64,000 nt of DNA. Origin: Enterobacter sp. RHBSTW-00994. Its GTDB lineage: Bacteria > Pseudomonadota > Gammaproteobacteria > Enterobacterales > Enterobacteriaceae. A program made the position numbers and the translations under genes. Shown here in pieces: positions 41,391 through 50,682 of the stretch. Each line of letters begins with the position of its first letter. Position 1 is the stretch's first letter. The notes under the pieces are model-generated. The model saw only the letters and a list, made by a program, of their open reading frames with translations, did no database searches and was not told where the DNA came from. Where the stretch lies: assembly GCF_013782625.1 (NCBI RefSeq), contig NZ_CP056199.1, forward strand, positions 1,382,588 to 1,446,587, written 5' to 3'.

Positions 41391-42788
41391 ATGTCTTTTG
41401 ATTCCCTTGGCCTGAACCCGGAAATTCTGCGTGCTGTTGCAGAGCAGGGCTACCTTGAGCCAACCCCAATTCAGCAACAGGCGATCCCTGCTGTGCTGGA
41501 AGGGCGCGATCTGATGGCCAGTGCGCAGACCGGCACAGGCAAAACAGCGGGCTTTACGCTGCCGCTGCTACAGCTTCTGGTACAAAACCAGCCCCATGCG
41601 AAAGGCCGTCGTCCAGTACGTGCTCTGATCCTCACGCCAACGCGTGAACTGGCGGCACAGATTGGTGAGAACGTGCGTGAGTACAGCCGCTATCTCAACA
41701 TCCGTTCGCTGGTGGTCTTTGGTGGTGTCAGCATTAATCCGCAGATGATGAAACTGCGCGGCGGTGTGGACGTGCTGGTGGCAACACCGGGCCGTCTGCT
41801 CGATCTGGAACATCAGAACGCTGTTAAGCTTGATGGCATTGAAATTCTGGTGCTGGATGAAGCTGACCGTATGCTGGATATGGGCTTTATCCACGATATC
41901 CGCCGTGTACTGGCTAAACTGCCGGCACGTCGTCAGAACCTGCTGTTCTCCGCAACCTTCTCTGATGAGATCAAAGCGCTTGCGGAAAAGCTGCTGCACA
42001 ACCCGCTGGAAATCGAAGTGGCGCGTCGCAACACGGCGTCTGAGCAGGTCACCCAGCATGTCCACTTTGTGGACAAAAAACGCAAGCGGGAACTGCTCTC
42101 TCAGATGATCGGCCAGGGCAACTGGCAGCAAGTGCTGGTCTTTACCCGCACCAAGCACGGTGCTAACCACCTTGCGGAACAGCTGAATAAAGACGGTATT
42201 CGCAGTGCAGCGATCCATGGCAATAAGAGCCAGGGGGCGCGTACACGTGCGTTGGCTGATTTTAAATCCGGCGATATTCGTGTGCTGGTGGCAACGGATA
42301 TCGCTGCTCGCGGGCTGGATATTGAAGAATTGCCGCACGTAGTGAACTACGAGCTGCCAAACGTTCCGGAAGACTATGTCCACCGCATTGGCCGTACTGG
42401 CCGTGCTGCGGCAACGGGTGAAGCGCTCTCTCTGGTCTGTGTCGATGAACACAAGCTTCTGCGGGATATCGAACGCCTGCTGAAGAAAGAGATCCCACGC
42501 ATCGCCGTTGAAGGTTATGAGGTCGACCCGTCTATCCAGGCTGAGCCGATTCAGAATGGCCGTCAGTCACGGGGTGGCGGTGGTGGTCGTGGACAGGGTG
42601 GCGGTGGTCGCGGTCAACAGCAGCCACGTCGCACTGAAGGCGGTGCGCCTAAAGCGTCAGGGAAGCCTCCGCGTCGTACGGGTGATGCCAAACCTGCGGG
42701 TGAAAATCCGTGGCGCAGCGGTGAAGCGAAACCTGCCGGTGAAGGGCAACGTCGACGTCGCCCACGCAAGCCTGCAAGCGCACAGTAA
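41391..42788 (+). CDS. rhlE: ATP-dependent RNA helicase RhlE
   Basis: A 465-residue DEAD-box helicase linked to ribosome assembly. Q motif [11 protein letters not shown] near 24-34, motif [13 protein letters not shown] in [15 protein letters not shown] in LFSATFS, and [11 protein letters not shown] as motif VI. The C-terminal tail from about residue 390 is low-complexity Gly/Arg/Pro rich, typical of RNA-binding tails. Monocistronic, ended by a strong terminator. Confidence 0.97.
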   Translation: MSFDSLGLNPEILRAVAEQGYLEPTPIQQQAIPAVLEGRDLMASAQTGTGKTAGFTLPLLQLLVQNQPHAKGRRPVRALILTPTRELAAQIGENVREYSRYLNIRSLVVFGGVSINPQMMKLRGGVDVLVATPGRLLDLEHQNAVKLDGIEILVLDEADRMLDMGFIHDIRRVLAKLPARRQNLLFSATFSDEIKALAEKLLHNPLEIEVARRNTASEQVTQHVHFVDKKRKRELLSQMIGQGNWQQVLVFTRTKHGANHLAEQLNKDGIRSAAIHGNKSQGARTRALADFKSGDIRVLVATDIAARGLDIEELPHVVNYELPNVPEDYVHRIGRTGRAAATGEALSLVCVDEHKLLRDIERLLKKEIPRIAVEGYEVDPSIQAEPIQNGRQSRGGGGGRGQGGGGRGQQQPRRTEGGAPKASGKPPRRTGDAKPAGENPWRSGEAKPAGEGQRRRRPRKPASAQ

Positions 42789-42794
42789 TCAGGA

Positions 42795-42823
42795 AGCCCG
42801 GCCGTAAAGCCGGGCTTTTTTTT
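42795..42823 (+). terminator. Rho-independent terminator after rhlE
   Basis: AGCCCGGC and GCCGGGCT stem with a short loop, then TTTTTTT. It begins 6 bp after the rhlE stop. Confidence 0.93.
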
Positions 42824-42849
42824 GCGACAAGGAACAGAAAGTGCCACAA

Positions 42850-42869
42850 TAGTGGCTGTTTATACAGTA
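42850..42869 (+). promoter_or_regulatory. LexA (SOS) box of dinG
   Basis: TAGTGGCTGTTTATACAGTA differs at one base from the E. coli dinG box as I recall it. The right half CAGTA is consensus and the left half is GTG instead of CTG, so the site is asymmetric and probably weak, as in E. coli. It ends 14 bp before the dinG ATG. Confidence 0.82.
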
Positions 42870-42883
42870 TTTCAGGTTTCCCG

Positions 42884-45061
42884 ATGGCTTTAACCGCTGC
42901 GCTAAAAGCGCAAATTGCCGCCTGGTATAAGGCGCTGCAACAGCAGATCCCCGACTTTATCCCCCGAGCGCCGCAGCGTCAGATGATCGCTGATGTGGCA
43001 AAAACGCTTGCCGGGGATGATGGCCGGCATCTGGCAATTGAAGCGCCGACAGGCGTTGGGAAAACCCTTTCGTATCTGATCCCCGGTATCGCCATCGCCC
43101 GTGAAGAGCAGAAAACGCTGGTGGTCAGTACCGCCAACGTGGCCCTACAGGATCAAATCTACAGCAAAGATTTGCCGTTATTGCGAAAACTCATTCCTGA
43201 CCTGCGCTTTACCGCGGCCTTTGGGCGTGGGCGCTACGTATGTCCCCGCAATCTCGCGGCGCTCTCCAGCAGTGAACCCACACAACAGGATCTGCTGGCA
43301 TTTCTGGATGATGACTTAACACCGAATAACAAAGCCGAGCAGGATCTTTGCGCGAAGCTGAAAACCGATCTCGACAGCTACAAATGGGATGGCCTGCGTG
43401 ACCATACGGACAAGGCCATCAGCGATGAGTTATGGCGCAGGCTCAGCACCGATAAAGCGAGTTGTCTGAACCGTAACTGCCATTACTATCGCGAGTGCCC
43501 CTTCTTTGTTGCGCGGCGTGAAATTCAGGAGGCGGAAGTGGTTGTCGCCAACCATGCGCTGGTGATGGCGGCGCTGGAAAGTGAGTCTGTCCTGCCGGAG
43601 CCAAAACACTTACTGCTGGTGCTGGATGAAGGACATCATTTGCCGGATGTCGCGCGTGATGCGCTGGAAATGAGTGCCGAGATCACCGCGCCGTGGTTTC
43701 GACTGCAACTGGATCTGTTTTGCAAACTGGTGGCGACCTGCATGGATCAATTTCGCCCTAAAACCACACCGCCGCTGGCGAATCCTGAACGGCTGAGTGA
43801 GCATTGTGAAGAGGTATACAGCCTCATCGCATCCCTGAACAACATCCTGAACCTTTATCTTCCCGCGACGCAGGAGGCCGAACACCGTTTTGCGATGGGG
43901 GAACTTCCGGATGAGGTTATGGAGATTTGCCAGCAACTGGCGAAGCATCTCGAAAAATTGCGCGGGCTGGCCGATCTCTTCTTAAGCGATCTGAGTGAGA
44001 AAACAGGCTCGCATGATGTGGTGCGCTTGCATCGTATCTTGTTACAGATGAACCGCGCGCTGGGCATGTTTGAGTCTCAGAGTAAGCTGTGGCGACTGGC
44101 GTCGATGGCGCAGGCATCTGGTGCGCCAGTGACCAAATGGGCGACCCGTGAAACGAAAGACGGGCAGATGCATCTCTTTTTCCACTGTGTCGGTATTCGT
44201 GTGAGCGACCAACTGGAAAAGCTGATCTGGCGTCGCGTGCCGCATGTGGTGGTGACATCGGCCACGTTGCGTTCATTGAACAGCTTTTCCCGTTTGCAGG
44301 AAATGAGCGGATTAAAAGAGAAGGCGGGCGATCGGTTTGTCTCTCTCGACTCACCGTTTAACCATTGCGAGCAGGGTAAGCTGGTGATCCCGCGCATGAC
44401 GTATGAGCCACTTATGGAAAACGAAGAGCGACACATTGCTGAGATGGCGGCGTACTTCCGTGAACAACTGGAAAGCAAAAAATACCCCGGCATGCTGGTG
44501 CTGTTTGCCAGCCAGCGCGCAATGCAGCTGTTTTTAACCTTTGTGACCGACCTGCGTTTGCTGCTGTTGGTTCAGGGCGATCAGCCGCGCTATCGGCTGG
44601 TAGAACTGCACCGCCAGCGTATTGATAACGGAGAACGCAGCGTGCTGGTGGGGCTGCAATCTTTTGCCGAAGGTCTGGATCTGAAAGGGGATTACCTGAC
44701 TCAGGTACATATCCATAAAATCGCGTTTCCGCCTATCGACAGCCCGGTGGTGATCACCGAAGGCGAATGGCTGAAAAGTCTCAATCGTTACCCGTTTGAA
44801 GTGCAAAGCCTGCCCGCCGCGTCGTTTAATTTAATTCAGCAAGTCGGGCGCTTGATCCGTAGCCACGGTTGTTGGGGGGAGATTGTTATCTATGATAAAC
44901 GCCTTCTGACCAAAAACTACGGTCAGCGGTTGCTGAATGCGCTGCCTGTGTTCCCGATCGAACAACCTGATGTTCCTGCGGTAAAAAAACGCCCGGTAAA
45001 CATGCTTGCCGGGCGTAAAAAAAACGTCCGTGCGAAGGGGCGTGGTCCTACTGGTAAATAA
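42884..45061 (+). CDS. dinG: ATP-dependent DNA helicase DinG
   Basis: A 725-residue XPD-like 5'-3' helicase acting on R-loops and replication barriers. Walker A APTGVGKTLSY near 50-60, four cluster cysteines in YVCPRNLA, CLNRNCHYYRECPFF and nearby, DEAH as VLDEGHHLPD, and motif VI QQVGRLIRS. The C-terminus is basic. Its codons near 44983-45025 also form the terminator of the converging fimbrial operon, and 14 bp overlap the minor pilin gene. Confidence 0.96.
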   Translation: MALTAALKAQIAAWYKALQQQIPDFIPRAPQRQMIADVAKTLAGDDGRHLAIEAPTGVGKTLSYLIPGIAIAREEQKTLVVSTANVALQDQIYSKDLPLLRKLIPDLRFTAAFGRGRYVCPRNLAALSSSEPTQQDLLAFLDDDLTPNNKAEQDLCAKLKTDLDSYKWDGLRDHTDKAISDELWRRLSTDKASCLNRNCHYYRECPFFVARREIQEAEVVVANHALVMAALESESVLPEPKHLLLVLDEGHHLPDVARDALEMSAEITAPWFRLQLDLFCKLVATCMDQFRPKTTPPLANPERLSEHCEEVYSLIASLNNILNLYLPATQEAEHRFAMGELPDEVMEICQQLAKHLEKLRGLADLFLSDLSEKTGSHDVVRLHRILLQMNRALGMFESQSKLWRLASMAQASGAPVTKWATRETKDGQMHLFFHCVGIRVSDQLEKLIWRRVPHVVVTSATLRSLNSFSRLQEMSGLKEKAGDRFVSLDSPFNHCEQGKLVIPRMTYEPLMENEERHIAEMAAYFREQLESKKYPGMLVLFASQRAMQLFLTFVTDLRLLLLVQGDQPRYRLVELHRQRIDNGERSVLVGLQSFAEGLDLKGDYLTQVHIHKIAFPPIDSPVVITEGEWLKSLNRYPFEVQSLPAASFNLIQQVGRLIRSHGCWGEIVIYDKRLLTKNYGQRLLNALPVFPIEQPDVPAVKKRPVNMLAGRKKNVRAKGRGPTGK
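44983..45015 (-). terminator. Fimbrial operon terminator inside dinG
   Basis: On the minus strand CGCCCGG (45015-45009) pairs with CCGGGCG (44996-44990), followed by seven T (44989-44983). It lies 33 bp past the minor pilin stop, within the dinG reading frame. There is no T-run on the plus side, so it would stop only minus-strand transcription. Confidence 0.82.
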
Positions 45062-45548
45062 ACGTCACTTGTACCACGCTGTTGAACGTCCCTGCCGTAA
45101 CGGGCAGGGACGTGGCGTAGTAACGTGCCGCCAGAGGGAAATCTGCCGTGTGATCACTCTGATTGACGAGTACGCTGAAACTTGCCTGGGGGGCAATCGT
45201 AATCCGATCCTGGCGATCGGCTAGCTCCAGTGCCAGACCGCCGGCAGAGCCAGTATTGGCAAATTTGGTGGGGTGAACGCTATCCGCCTGTCCTCTGAAG
45301 GTCGCCGTGGCGAGCGTGGTCGTGGGCGGGCATTTCGAAAGTGTCAGTTCAACGTTCTTCCATTCTCCGGTGTCCCCCACGTCCCTGAAATCGCTCGATG
45401 CCGCCTGCCCTAAATCAACGGTCATATTCTGGCTAGTGCTATCTACCGAGCAGGTATTTGCCAGGATATTGCCTTGCATGTTGAGCAGGATTGCATCTGC
45501 ATGTGCCTGACCCATCAGCATGAGCAGAAGTAGAATATATTTCCTCAT
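45048..45548 (-). CDS. Minor fimbrial subunit (FimF/FimG/SfmF-like)
   Basis: A 166-residue pilin with signal peptide MRKYILLLLMLMGQAHA. The mature part has an N-terminal donor strand (DAILLNMQGNILANTC), two cysteines (about C33 and C72) and the C-terminal VQVTFIYQ beta-zipper used by chaperones. Last gene of the fimbrial operon; overlaps the adhesin gene by 4 bp and dinG by 14 bp. Likely an adaptor between rod and tip. Confidence 0.9.
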   Translation of the reverse strand: MRKYILLLLMLMGQAHADAILLNMQGNILANTCSVDSTSQNMTVDLGQAASSDFRDVGDTGEWKNVELTLSKCPPTTTLATATFRGQADSVHPTKFANTGSAGGLALELADRQDRITIAPQASFSVLVNQSDHTADFPLAARYYATSLPVTAGTFNSVVQVTFIYQ

Positions 45549-46531
45549 TTGTACCCCAGTGTGATGGTGGCAATGCTGTTGGCTGTGCCTGGCGTGACAT
45601 CCGGCGAGATTTGTTCATAGGCAACTTCGAAAGGGATCGCCAGCGTCTGATTTGCTTGCGCCACGGCAGCCGTGTCCCTGTAGGTTCCAAACTCCGGGGC
45701 CTCACCGTCAAACAGCATGCGAATTCCTACCCCGGTTGCAACACCGCTTTCCGGCGTCAGTTTAATCACGCCGGCAAAGCTGCTTTCATAGCCATTGGCG
45801 CTGGTTATCATGACCTGAGGCTGGACGGTATCTGTACACGTCACGTTGACGTCGAAAAGATTCTCGCGCGTTAACGTGCCTGTTCCTGTGAAATCACTCA
45901 CCGGAAAGTCGCCCAAAACGATAGTGAGATTTTTGGGTGAAACTGAGCAGGTCACTTCGTTGAAATTAATGTTCCCGGCGTACGAGATATTATTGGGATT
46001 ACCTATCCCCTCATGACCAAACACACCAATACCAAACCGGGTTTGCGCCTGTACCAGCGTGCCGGATGTGACATCGCTGCTGGTCTTCACCAGCTCCAGT
46101 GTGACATCAAAGCTGAACGATAACTGACCGTCATCAGAAACATAGCCTATGGGATAATTGCGTGAGTCACACTGTGTGCCACCGGCCCCGCTGATGCGCT
46201 GCCCCTTATCATTTTTCAGCGCAACGCCAATGCCGGGTACACCGGAATCATAAACTCCCCTGAGTCCAGAGACTTCTGAACCTGTTCCGTAGTAACAGGA
46301 GACGATCTCCAGGCCGCTGTCTCCACTCTGATCACAATTTCCAGCCACATGCACGGTTTGTTCTGAGCCGGGTATGGTGGCGCCAATGGGCAGTGTACTG
46401 GAGACGGAAACCGAGGCCACGTTAATCATCGCGGGCATATTCGGGCTGGTACAGGTCGCTTTTGCATGTGGCATAAACAGTGCAGTAACGGCCAGAACAA
46501 GAAAGAAAAAACATGGTTTTGCTATCTGCAT
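45545..46531 (-). CDS. Two-domain fimbrial tip adhesin (FimH/SfmH-type)
   Basis: A 328-residue protein with signal peptide MQIAKPCFFFLVLAVTALFM ending HAKA. The N-terminal domain (about 25-190) has several cysteines (CTSPN, GNCDQ, VSCYYG, TQCDSR) and no strong likeness to the mannose lectin of FimH. The C-terminal part (about 193-328) is a pilin domain with a Cys pair and the beta-zipper SIATITLGYK. The frame opens 35 codons earlier, inside the usher gene; the start with a signal peptide is preferred. Receptor unknown. Confidence 0.88.
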   Translation of the reverse strand: MQIAKPCFFFLVLAVTALFMPHAKATCTSPNMPAMINVASVSVSSTLPIGATIPGSEQTVHVAGNCDQSGDSGLEIVSCYYGTGSEVSGLRGVYDSGVPGIGVALKNDKGQRISGAGGTQCDSRNYPIGYVSDDGQLSFSFDVTLELVKTSSDVTSGTLVQAQTRFGIGVFGHEGIGNPNNISYAGNINFNEVTCSVSPKNLTIVLGDFPVSDFTGTGTLTRENLFDVNVTCTDTVQPQVMITSANGYESSFAGVIKLTPESGVATGVGIRMLFDGEAPEFGTYRDTAAVAQANQTLAIPFEVAYEQISPDVTPGTANSIATITLGYK

Positions 46532-46553
46532 AATGTTGAACCTGAAGGGTGAA

Positions 46554-49097
46554 TCAATGGCACTGCGCAGCAGTGTTAATGATGTTGGTTTTATCGGTCT
46601 CATCCGCCAGGGCGTAACGTACCGTGCAGTGTTCATCGGCTTCCTGGCCCCAGGAGACGGTCAGCTGACCACGTTGCGCCAGGCCGGAGAGATAGGTCTG
46701 CCCATCATTACCCACGATGAATTCACTGTCTTTATCATCGGTGGTGACCGTTGCGCCAAAAGGCAGTGGTTTGCCGTTTCGCGTGAGCGTCATTAAGGCA
46801 CGTCGTCCTGTTCGGGTGTTAAAGCTGGCGCGGACCACTGCACCACGGGTTGGCGTAACGACCTGTGCCGCATGGGTGATATCGGCGTCATCGGGCAGGG
46901 TTTCGGTATCCAGTGAGAGGGTGTTGTGCCGGTACGCAGTGACGAAGGGAACGACAGTGTACCCACGAAAATCCGTTTCCACGCCGGTCTGGTTAGTGAT
47001 ATGCGTTCCGTGTGTCCCCGGTGCTTTGACCAGTGCAATGGTTTCGCCCAGTGGCTGGCTGAGTGTGATGCCATTAGCGTGAGCAACCACGCCCCCCTGG
47101 AGGCCGAGGTTTACTGACTGCTGATAGCTGTCCTGGCTGAGTCCACCGCTGACTTCACCGTATGTGGATTTATAATCAGCATTCATGCTGGTTGAATGGC
47201 TGCTCCCCGTGGTACTGAGCCCTTCCTGAACATTCCAGTTCAGATTGTCATCCTCTAGTGCAGTACCGTTGAGCCCGATATTTTGCGTTGTCCCGTCCTG
47301 GTTGTTGTTCAGGTTGTAGGTTGCCCAGGTGTTATGCATCCAGTGATCCAGCGGAACAGAAACGCTCAGGGCAAACAGATTGTCGTTACTGACGGCGTTG
47401 CCGTCCTCATCACTGTCATTGGTATTCTTATTCATGCTGTAGCTCAGGCTGTAGCTGATACTGTGCCAGCTATTGTTGTAGCTCACACTCATGGAGGTCA
47501 TATTCTGGCTTTGACTCCAGTAGCGTTCTTTAACCAGGCTGAGTGTGAAAGAGCCCCAACCTTCACCGAGCGTCTGGTCGATAGAGGCTTCGGTGCGCAC
47601 ACGGCGTTGCTGCGGGGCTGACCAGTCGCTGGAGTGGGTGTAAGACTCCATGGTGTCTTCGAGTGTGTAAAAACCTTTGCTGTTATAGCGATAGCCTGCC
47701 AGCGAGAAATTCGTCCCTGTTTGCGCAAAATCTTTGCTGTAGCGCGCACGCCAGGACTGACCTTTGCTGGCTTTTTGTTTTTTGAGCTGTGCTTTTGCCC
47801 GGGTCACATCAATCGAAAAAGCCCCAAGGCTGCCGATGTTTTTTCCTGTTCCGATCGCGTACGACTGGTAATGGGGGCTTTGCTGCATACCGTCATAAGC
47901 AGTAAGACCATAGGGTAAGCCATAGATCGCACTCCCCTGAGCAAAGGGCGTTTTTTCGACATCACTGTCGTAAGAGCGGTAGTGTCCTGCGGTTACGCTG
48001 TACTTAAGGTGTTTTTCGCGTTGCAGGACCGGAACGGAAGCATAGGGAACGGTAAAATGGCGCTCGCTTCCGTCAGTCTCTTTAACCGTGACCTGAAGAT
48101 CGCCGCTGCTACCCGTAGGATAAAGATCGTTAATCTCAAATGCCCCAGGTGCGACCGTATTCTGGTAAATGACGTAACCATTCTGACGGACAACAACCAG
48201 TGCATTGCTGTGCGCTGTGCCACGGATAATAGGGGCATATCCTTTTTCGCTGTCTGGCAGCATATCGCTGTCGGAATGAAGCTCTACGCCAGTATAAGGA
48301 ACGCTATCGAAGACGTCGGCAGGGGAACTGCTTTGCCCGACCGTCAGGCTACTTTTCATGGCGATAATATCGCGCTGGGCATAGGTATAAACGGAAGAGA
48401 ATTTATGCTGCTCAGTATGGCCTGTTGTGCTGCGATTCCAGGTGGAATAATTGCGCAAGCGCCATGCACCTATATTCAGGCCCGGACGCAGGTTCACATA
48501 CTGGCTACTGGTATCTTCCGTCCCTTGCTGGCGAGCGTGGTTCTGGCTGGCTGTTGCACTGTAGTTGAGCAAACCAGCAGTGATCCCTTCATCATATTCT
48601 TTCGCATCAATGTAGCCGCGAGGAACCTGGCCCAGAGCGGACTGTGGAATACTCAATAATAGCTGCTGGTTTCTGACGCGAAAGGTGGCCGATGCTGCAG
48701 GTATAACACTTAAATCTGCACATTTCCCAGCCGATATGATCTGGGGGAATTTTTGCGTTTTAATGCCCAGGCTTTTTAAATTATCAAGACTAAAGCAGGG
48801 CTGGAGTGAATTATGACCGTGTGAATTCTGTTGTAACCTGAAGGTCACGTCACGGGTGTCAATTTTATTATTATTAATAAAAATAGTGACCTGATATGTC
48901 CCTGGTGCTTGCCCTGGTCCCGTTTCATAAATGCTAAGATCGGTTTTACTCTGCTGCGGGTTATCAACATCCAGTAATGCCGGGTTAAAATAATCATCAG
49001 CCCATACATGTTGCGCAAAAACCGCGATGACAAGGCCACATAATATAGCCAGAAAAGCGGGTAATGAGCAGGTGAAGGGCTTTTTATTACTGTACAT
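46554..49097 (-). CDS. Fimbrial outer-membrane usher (FimD family)
   Basis: An 847-residue usher that receives chaperone-subunit complexes and exports the pilus. Signal peptide near residues 1-33, N-terminal domain with FNPALLDVD, 24-strand barrel, plug region near GYAPIIRGTAHSNALVVV, and C-terminal domain ending in a Cys pair (EHCTVRYAL...AAQCH). Lies 30 bp after the chaperone gene and 22 bp before the adhesin. The region looks more AT-rich than its neighbours. Confidence 0.95.
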   Translation of the reverse strand: MYSNKKPFTCSLPAFLAILCGLVIAVFAQHVWADDYFNPALLDVDNPQQSKTDLSIYETGPGQAPGTYQVTIFINNNKIDTRDVTFRLQQNSHGHNSLQPCFSLDNLKSLGIKTQKFPQIISAGKCADLSVIPAASATFRVRNQQLLLSIPQSALGQVPRGYIDAKEYDEGITAGLLNYSATASQNHARQQGTEDTSSQYVNLRPGLNIGAWRLRNYSTWNRSTTGHTEQHKFSSVYTYAQRDIIAMKSSLTVGQSSSPADVFDSVPYTGVELHSDSDMLPDSEKGYAPIIRGTAHSNALVVVRQNGYVIYQNTVAPGAFEINDLYPTGSSGDLQVTVKETDGSERHFTVPYASVPVLQREKHLKYSVTAGHYRSYDSDVEKTPFAQGSAIYGLPYGLTAYDGMQQSPHYQSYAIGTGKNIGSLGAFSIDVTRAKAQLKKQKASKGQSWRARYSKDFAQTGTNFSLAGYRYNSKGFYTLEDTMESYTHSSDWSAPQQRRVRTEASIDQTLGEGWGSFTLSLVKERYWSQSQNMTSMSVSYNNSWHSISYSLSYSMNKNTNDSDEDGNAVSNDNLFALSVSVPLDHWMHNTWATYNLNNNQDGTTQNIGLNGTALEDDNLNWNVQEGLSTTGSSHSTSMNADYKSTYGEVSGGLSQDSYQQSVNLGLQGGVVAHANGITLSQPLGETIALVKAPGTHGTHITNQTGVETDFRGYTVVPFVTAYRHNTLSLDTETLPDDADITHAAQVVTPTRGAVVRASFNTRTGRRALMTLTRNGKPLPFGATVTTDDKDSEFIVGNDGQTYLSGLAQRGQLTVSWGQEADEHCTVRYALADETDKTNIINTAAQCH

Positions 49098-49127
49098 GAT
49101 GATATAAAACGCCTGCGCATCGCTTTT

Positions 49128-49802
49128 TTAATGAATGGATTTGGACCAGGTATGGCTGATGCTGCCGTAGTCAGTAATAATTGACCAAGTAACGGTTTTG
49201 CCACTGATGCTGGCAGGCAATGCAAAATGGGTTTCGGTTTCAGGTTCGGCCCAGGTCGCTTTATCCACTTTTTTGCCGTTTAACTGCACTGTCTGGAAAT
49301 TCATGTAGAAAGGTGTAGGGTTATGAACAATCAGTTCATTACCTTCGCGATGCCATTCCAGTTTATCTGCCACCTCTTCTGGTTTTCCTTTTACTGTTGA
49401 AGGGCGATATAACAACTTAATGCGCGTATTAACGGCGATTTGTAACGTATTTGAGCCTTCGGTATGCAGTGAAGACGGAATGGCTTTGATATTTAACCAG
49501 AACAATGATTCACGATCTTCGGGTAAATTCCCACCCGTGCGCACAACACGCAAAACGTTATCTTCTTTACCGTCTAAGCGAAAGAGAGGCGGCGTAATCA
49601 GAAAGGGGGCTTTGGCCTGATTTTTTCCGCCAGCATCTACCCATGATTGCACCAGGTAGTCTGTTGTATCTGGGTTTGAAAGCCCGATAGAGGATTCTTT
49701 TTTTCCGCCCTGATAAACCAGACGAGTACCATTAATAATGACACCAGCGTGGGCTGTTGCTGCAATCAGAAAAAGAGCACTGAATAAATAACGATGGCGC
49801 AT
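49128..49802 (-). CDS. Periplasmic fimbrial chaperone (PapD/FimC family)
   Basis: A 224-residue chaperone that caps pilin grooves by donor-strand complementation. Signal peptide MRHRYLFSALFLIAATAHA. The conserved subunit-anchoring Arg is in INGTRLVYQG and the Lys in NTRIKLLYRPS. The F1-G1 segment is short (FRLDGKEDNVLRVVR), which marks the FGS group assembling rod-like pili. Follows the major pilin gene by 69 bp that contain a 14-bp hairpin. Confidence 0.95.
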   Translation of the reverse strand: MRHRYLFSALFLIAATAHAGVIINGTRLVYQGGKKESSIGLSNPDTTDYLVQSWVDAGGKNQAKAPFLITPPLFRLDGKEDNVLRVVRTGGNLPEDRESLFWLNIKAIPSSLHTEGSNTLQIAVNTRIKLLYRPSTVKGKPEEVADKLEWHREGNELIVHNPTPFYMNFQTVQLNGKKVDKATWAEPETETHFALPASISGKTVTWSIITDYGSISHTWSKSIH

Positions 49803-49824
49803 AGTGATGTCTCAACACAGAGAA

Positions 49825-49858
49825 GAGAGAGTCGCCATGATGAGATGGCGACTCTCTC
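49825..49858 (-). terminator. 14-bp perfect hairpin between major pilin and chaperone genes
   Basis: GAGAGAGTCGCCAT (49825-49838) and its exact complement (49845-49858) enclose a 6-base loop. Only a weak T stretch follows on the minus strand, so it is more likely a leaky terminator or 3' stabiliser that raises major pilin output above downstream genes. Confidence 0.75.
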
Positions 49859-49871
49859 CGGGTGAATATGA

Positions 49872-50408
49872 TCAGTTATAGATGACAGTAAACGTTGATA
49901 CGGAATTAGCAGGGCCAGCCGTTATTGTCGATTTTGTTTGAATATAGCGAGCACCAAATGTCAGATCGTTTACCGTAGTTCCTGACGTTAACGGGTACTG
50001 GCTGGAAGGGGTATACAAACTGACGGGTTGGTCCGCAGAGTCGAGCAACTGAATAGCCACACCTGTTGCTGCACCTGCATCGGGTGTTAATGCGAGTGTT
50101 GTATTATTGTCAGTATCTGGCGTACCACCAAAATTAATTGCAGCAGATGTCACGGTTTCCGGGCAGTCTTTTAATTGAATATCAAACTTAGTTAATGTGC
50201 TGGTGGAGCCTGCACCGGTAAACACAGTTTTGGATACCTTTCCTAATTCAACATTCAATGGACTACTCAAACCATTTACGACCTGGCAAGCGGAATCGAT
50301 AATCTCTCCGGTGAAGTTAATCTGGCCTTCACCATTTGTTGCTGCAAATACGGATGCGGAGCATCCTATTGCGGCAGCGATAAATATACTTAACGCAACC
50401 TTATTCAT
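49872..50408 (-). CDS. Major type 1-like fimbrial subunit (FimA/SfmA-like)
   Basis: A 178-residue pilin with signal peptide MNKVALSIFIAAAIGCSASV ending VFA. The mature protein has the donor strand GEGQINFTGEIIDSAC, two cysteines about 40 residues apart, and the beta-zipper end STFTVIYN. The frame opens 21 codons earlier, but AGGATTAAC precedes the chosen ATG. First gene of the operon. No fimB/fimE recombinase gene and no invertible fimS-like repeat were seen upstream. Confidence 0.92.
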   Translation of the reverse strand: MNKVALSIFIAAAIGCSASVFAATNGEGQINFTGEIIDSACQVVNGLSSPLNVELGKVSKTVFTGAGSTSTLTKFDIQLKDCPETVTSAAINFGGTPDTDNNTTLALTPDAGAATGVAIQLLDSADQPVSLYTPSSQYPLTSGTTVNDLTFGARYIQTKSTITAGPANSVSTFTVIYN

Positions 50409-50682
50409 AGTTAATCCTGTTGTTTTCCTTTCACTTAAGATTTTTCGCGATAACCGCAAATAACACACCACTCTTTTCCGTTTGTTATTTAATCAGAATT
50501 ATCATCGGCAGAAACCTGTAGGGTGATGTACTAATAATTAAATAAAGACTTGTAAAAATTTTCTTTTTTCAAAACAGGGAATTGTAGATGTGGTCATTGA
50601 GAAGGTGAGGGTACACAAAAAACTATCGGCGGCGGCTTCTTCAGGGCTATATTGTTAACAAGATGTCGCAAGGAGAAATGTC

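Noticed and set aside
41568..42452. 294-codon open frame opposite rhlE
   Set aside because: Antisense shadow of a strongly conserved DEAD-box gene; composition is that of a reversed reading frame.
47982..48659. 225-codon open frame opposite the usher gene
   Set aside because: Lies wholly within the usher coding sequence, no upstream ribosome site, no family resemblance.
50409..50682. fimS-like invertible promoter
   Set aside because: No matching inverted repeats and no recombinase gene found.
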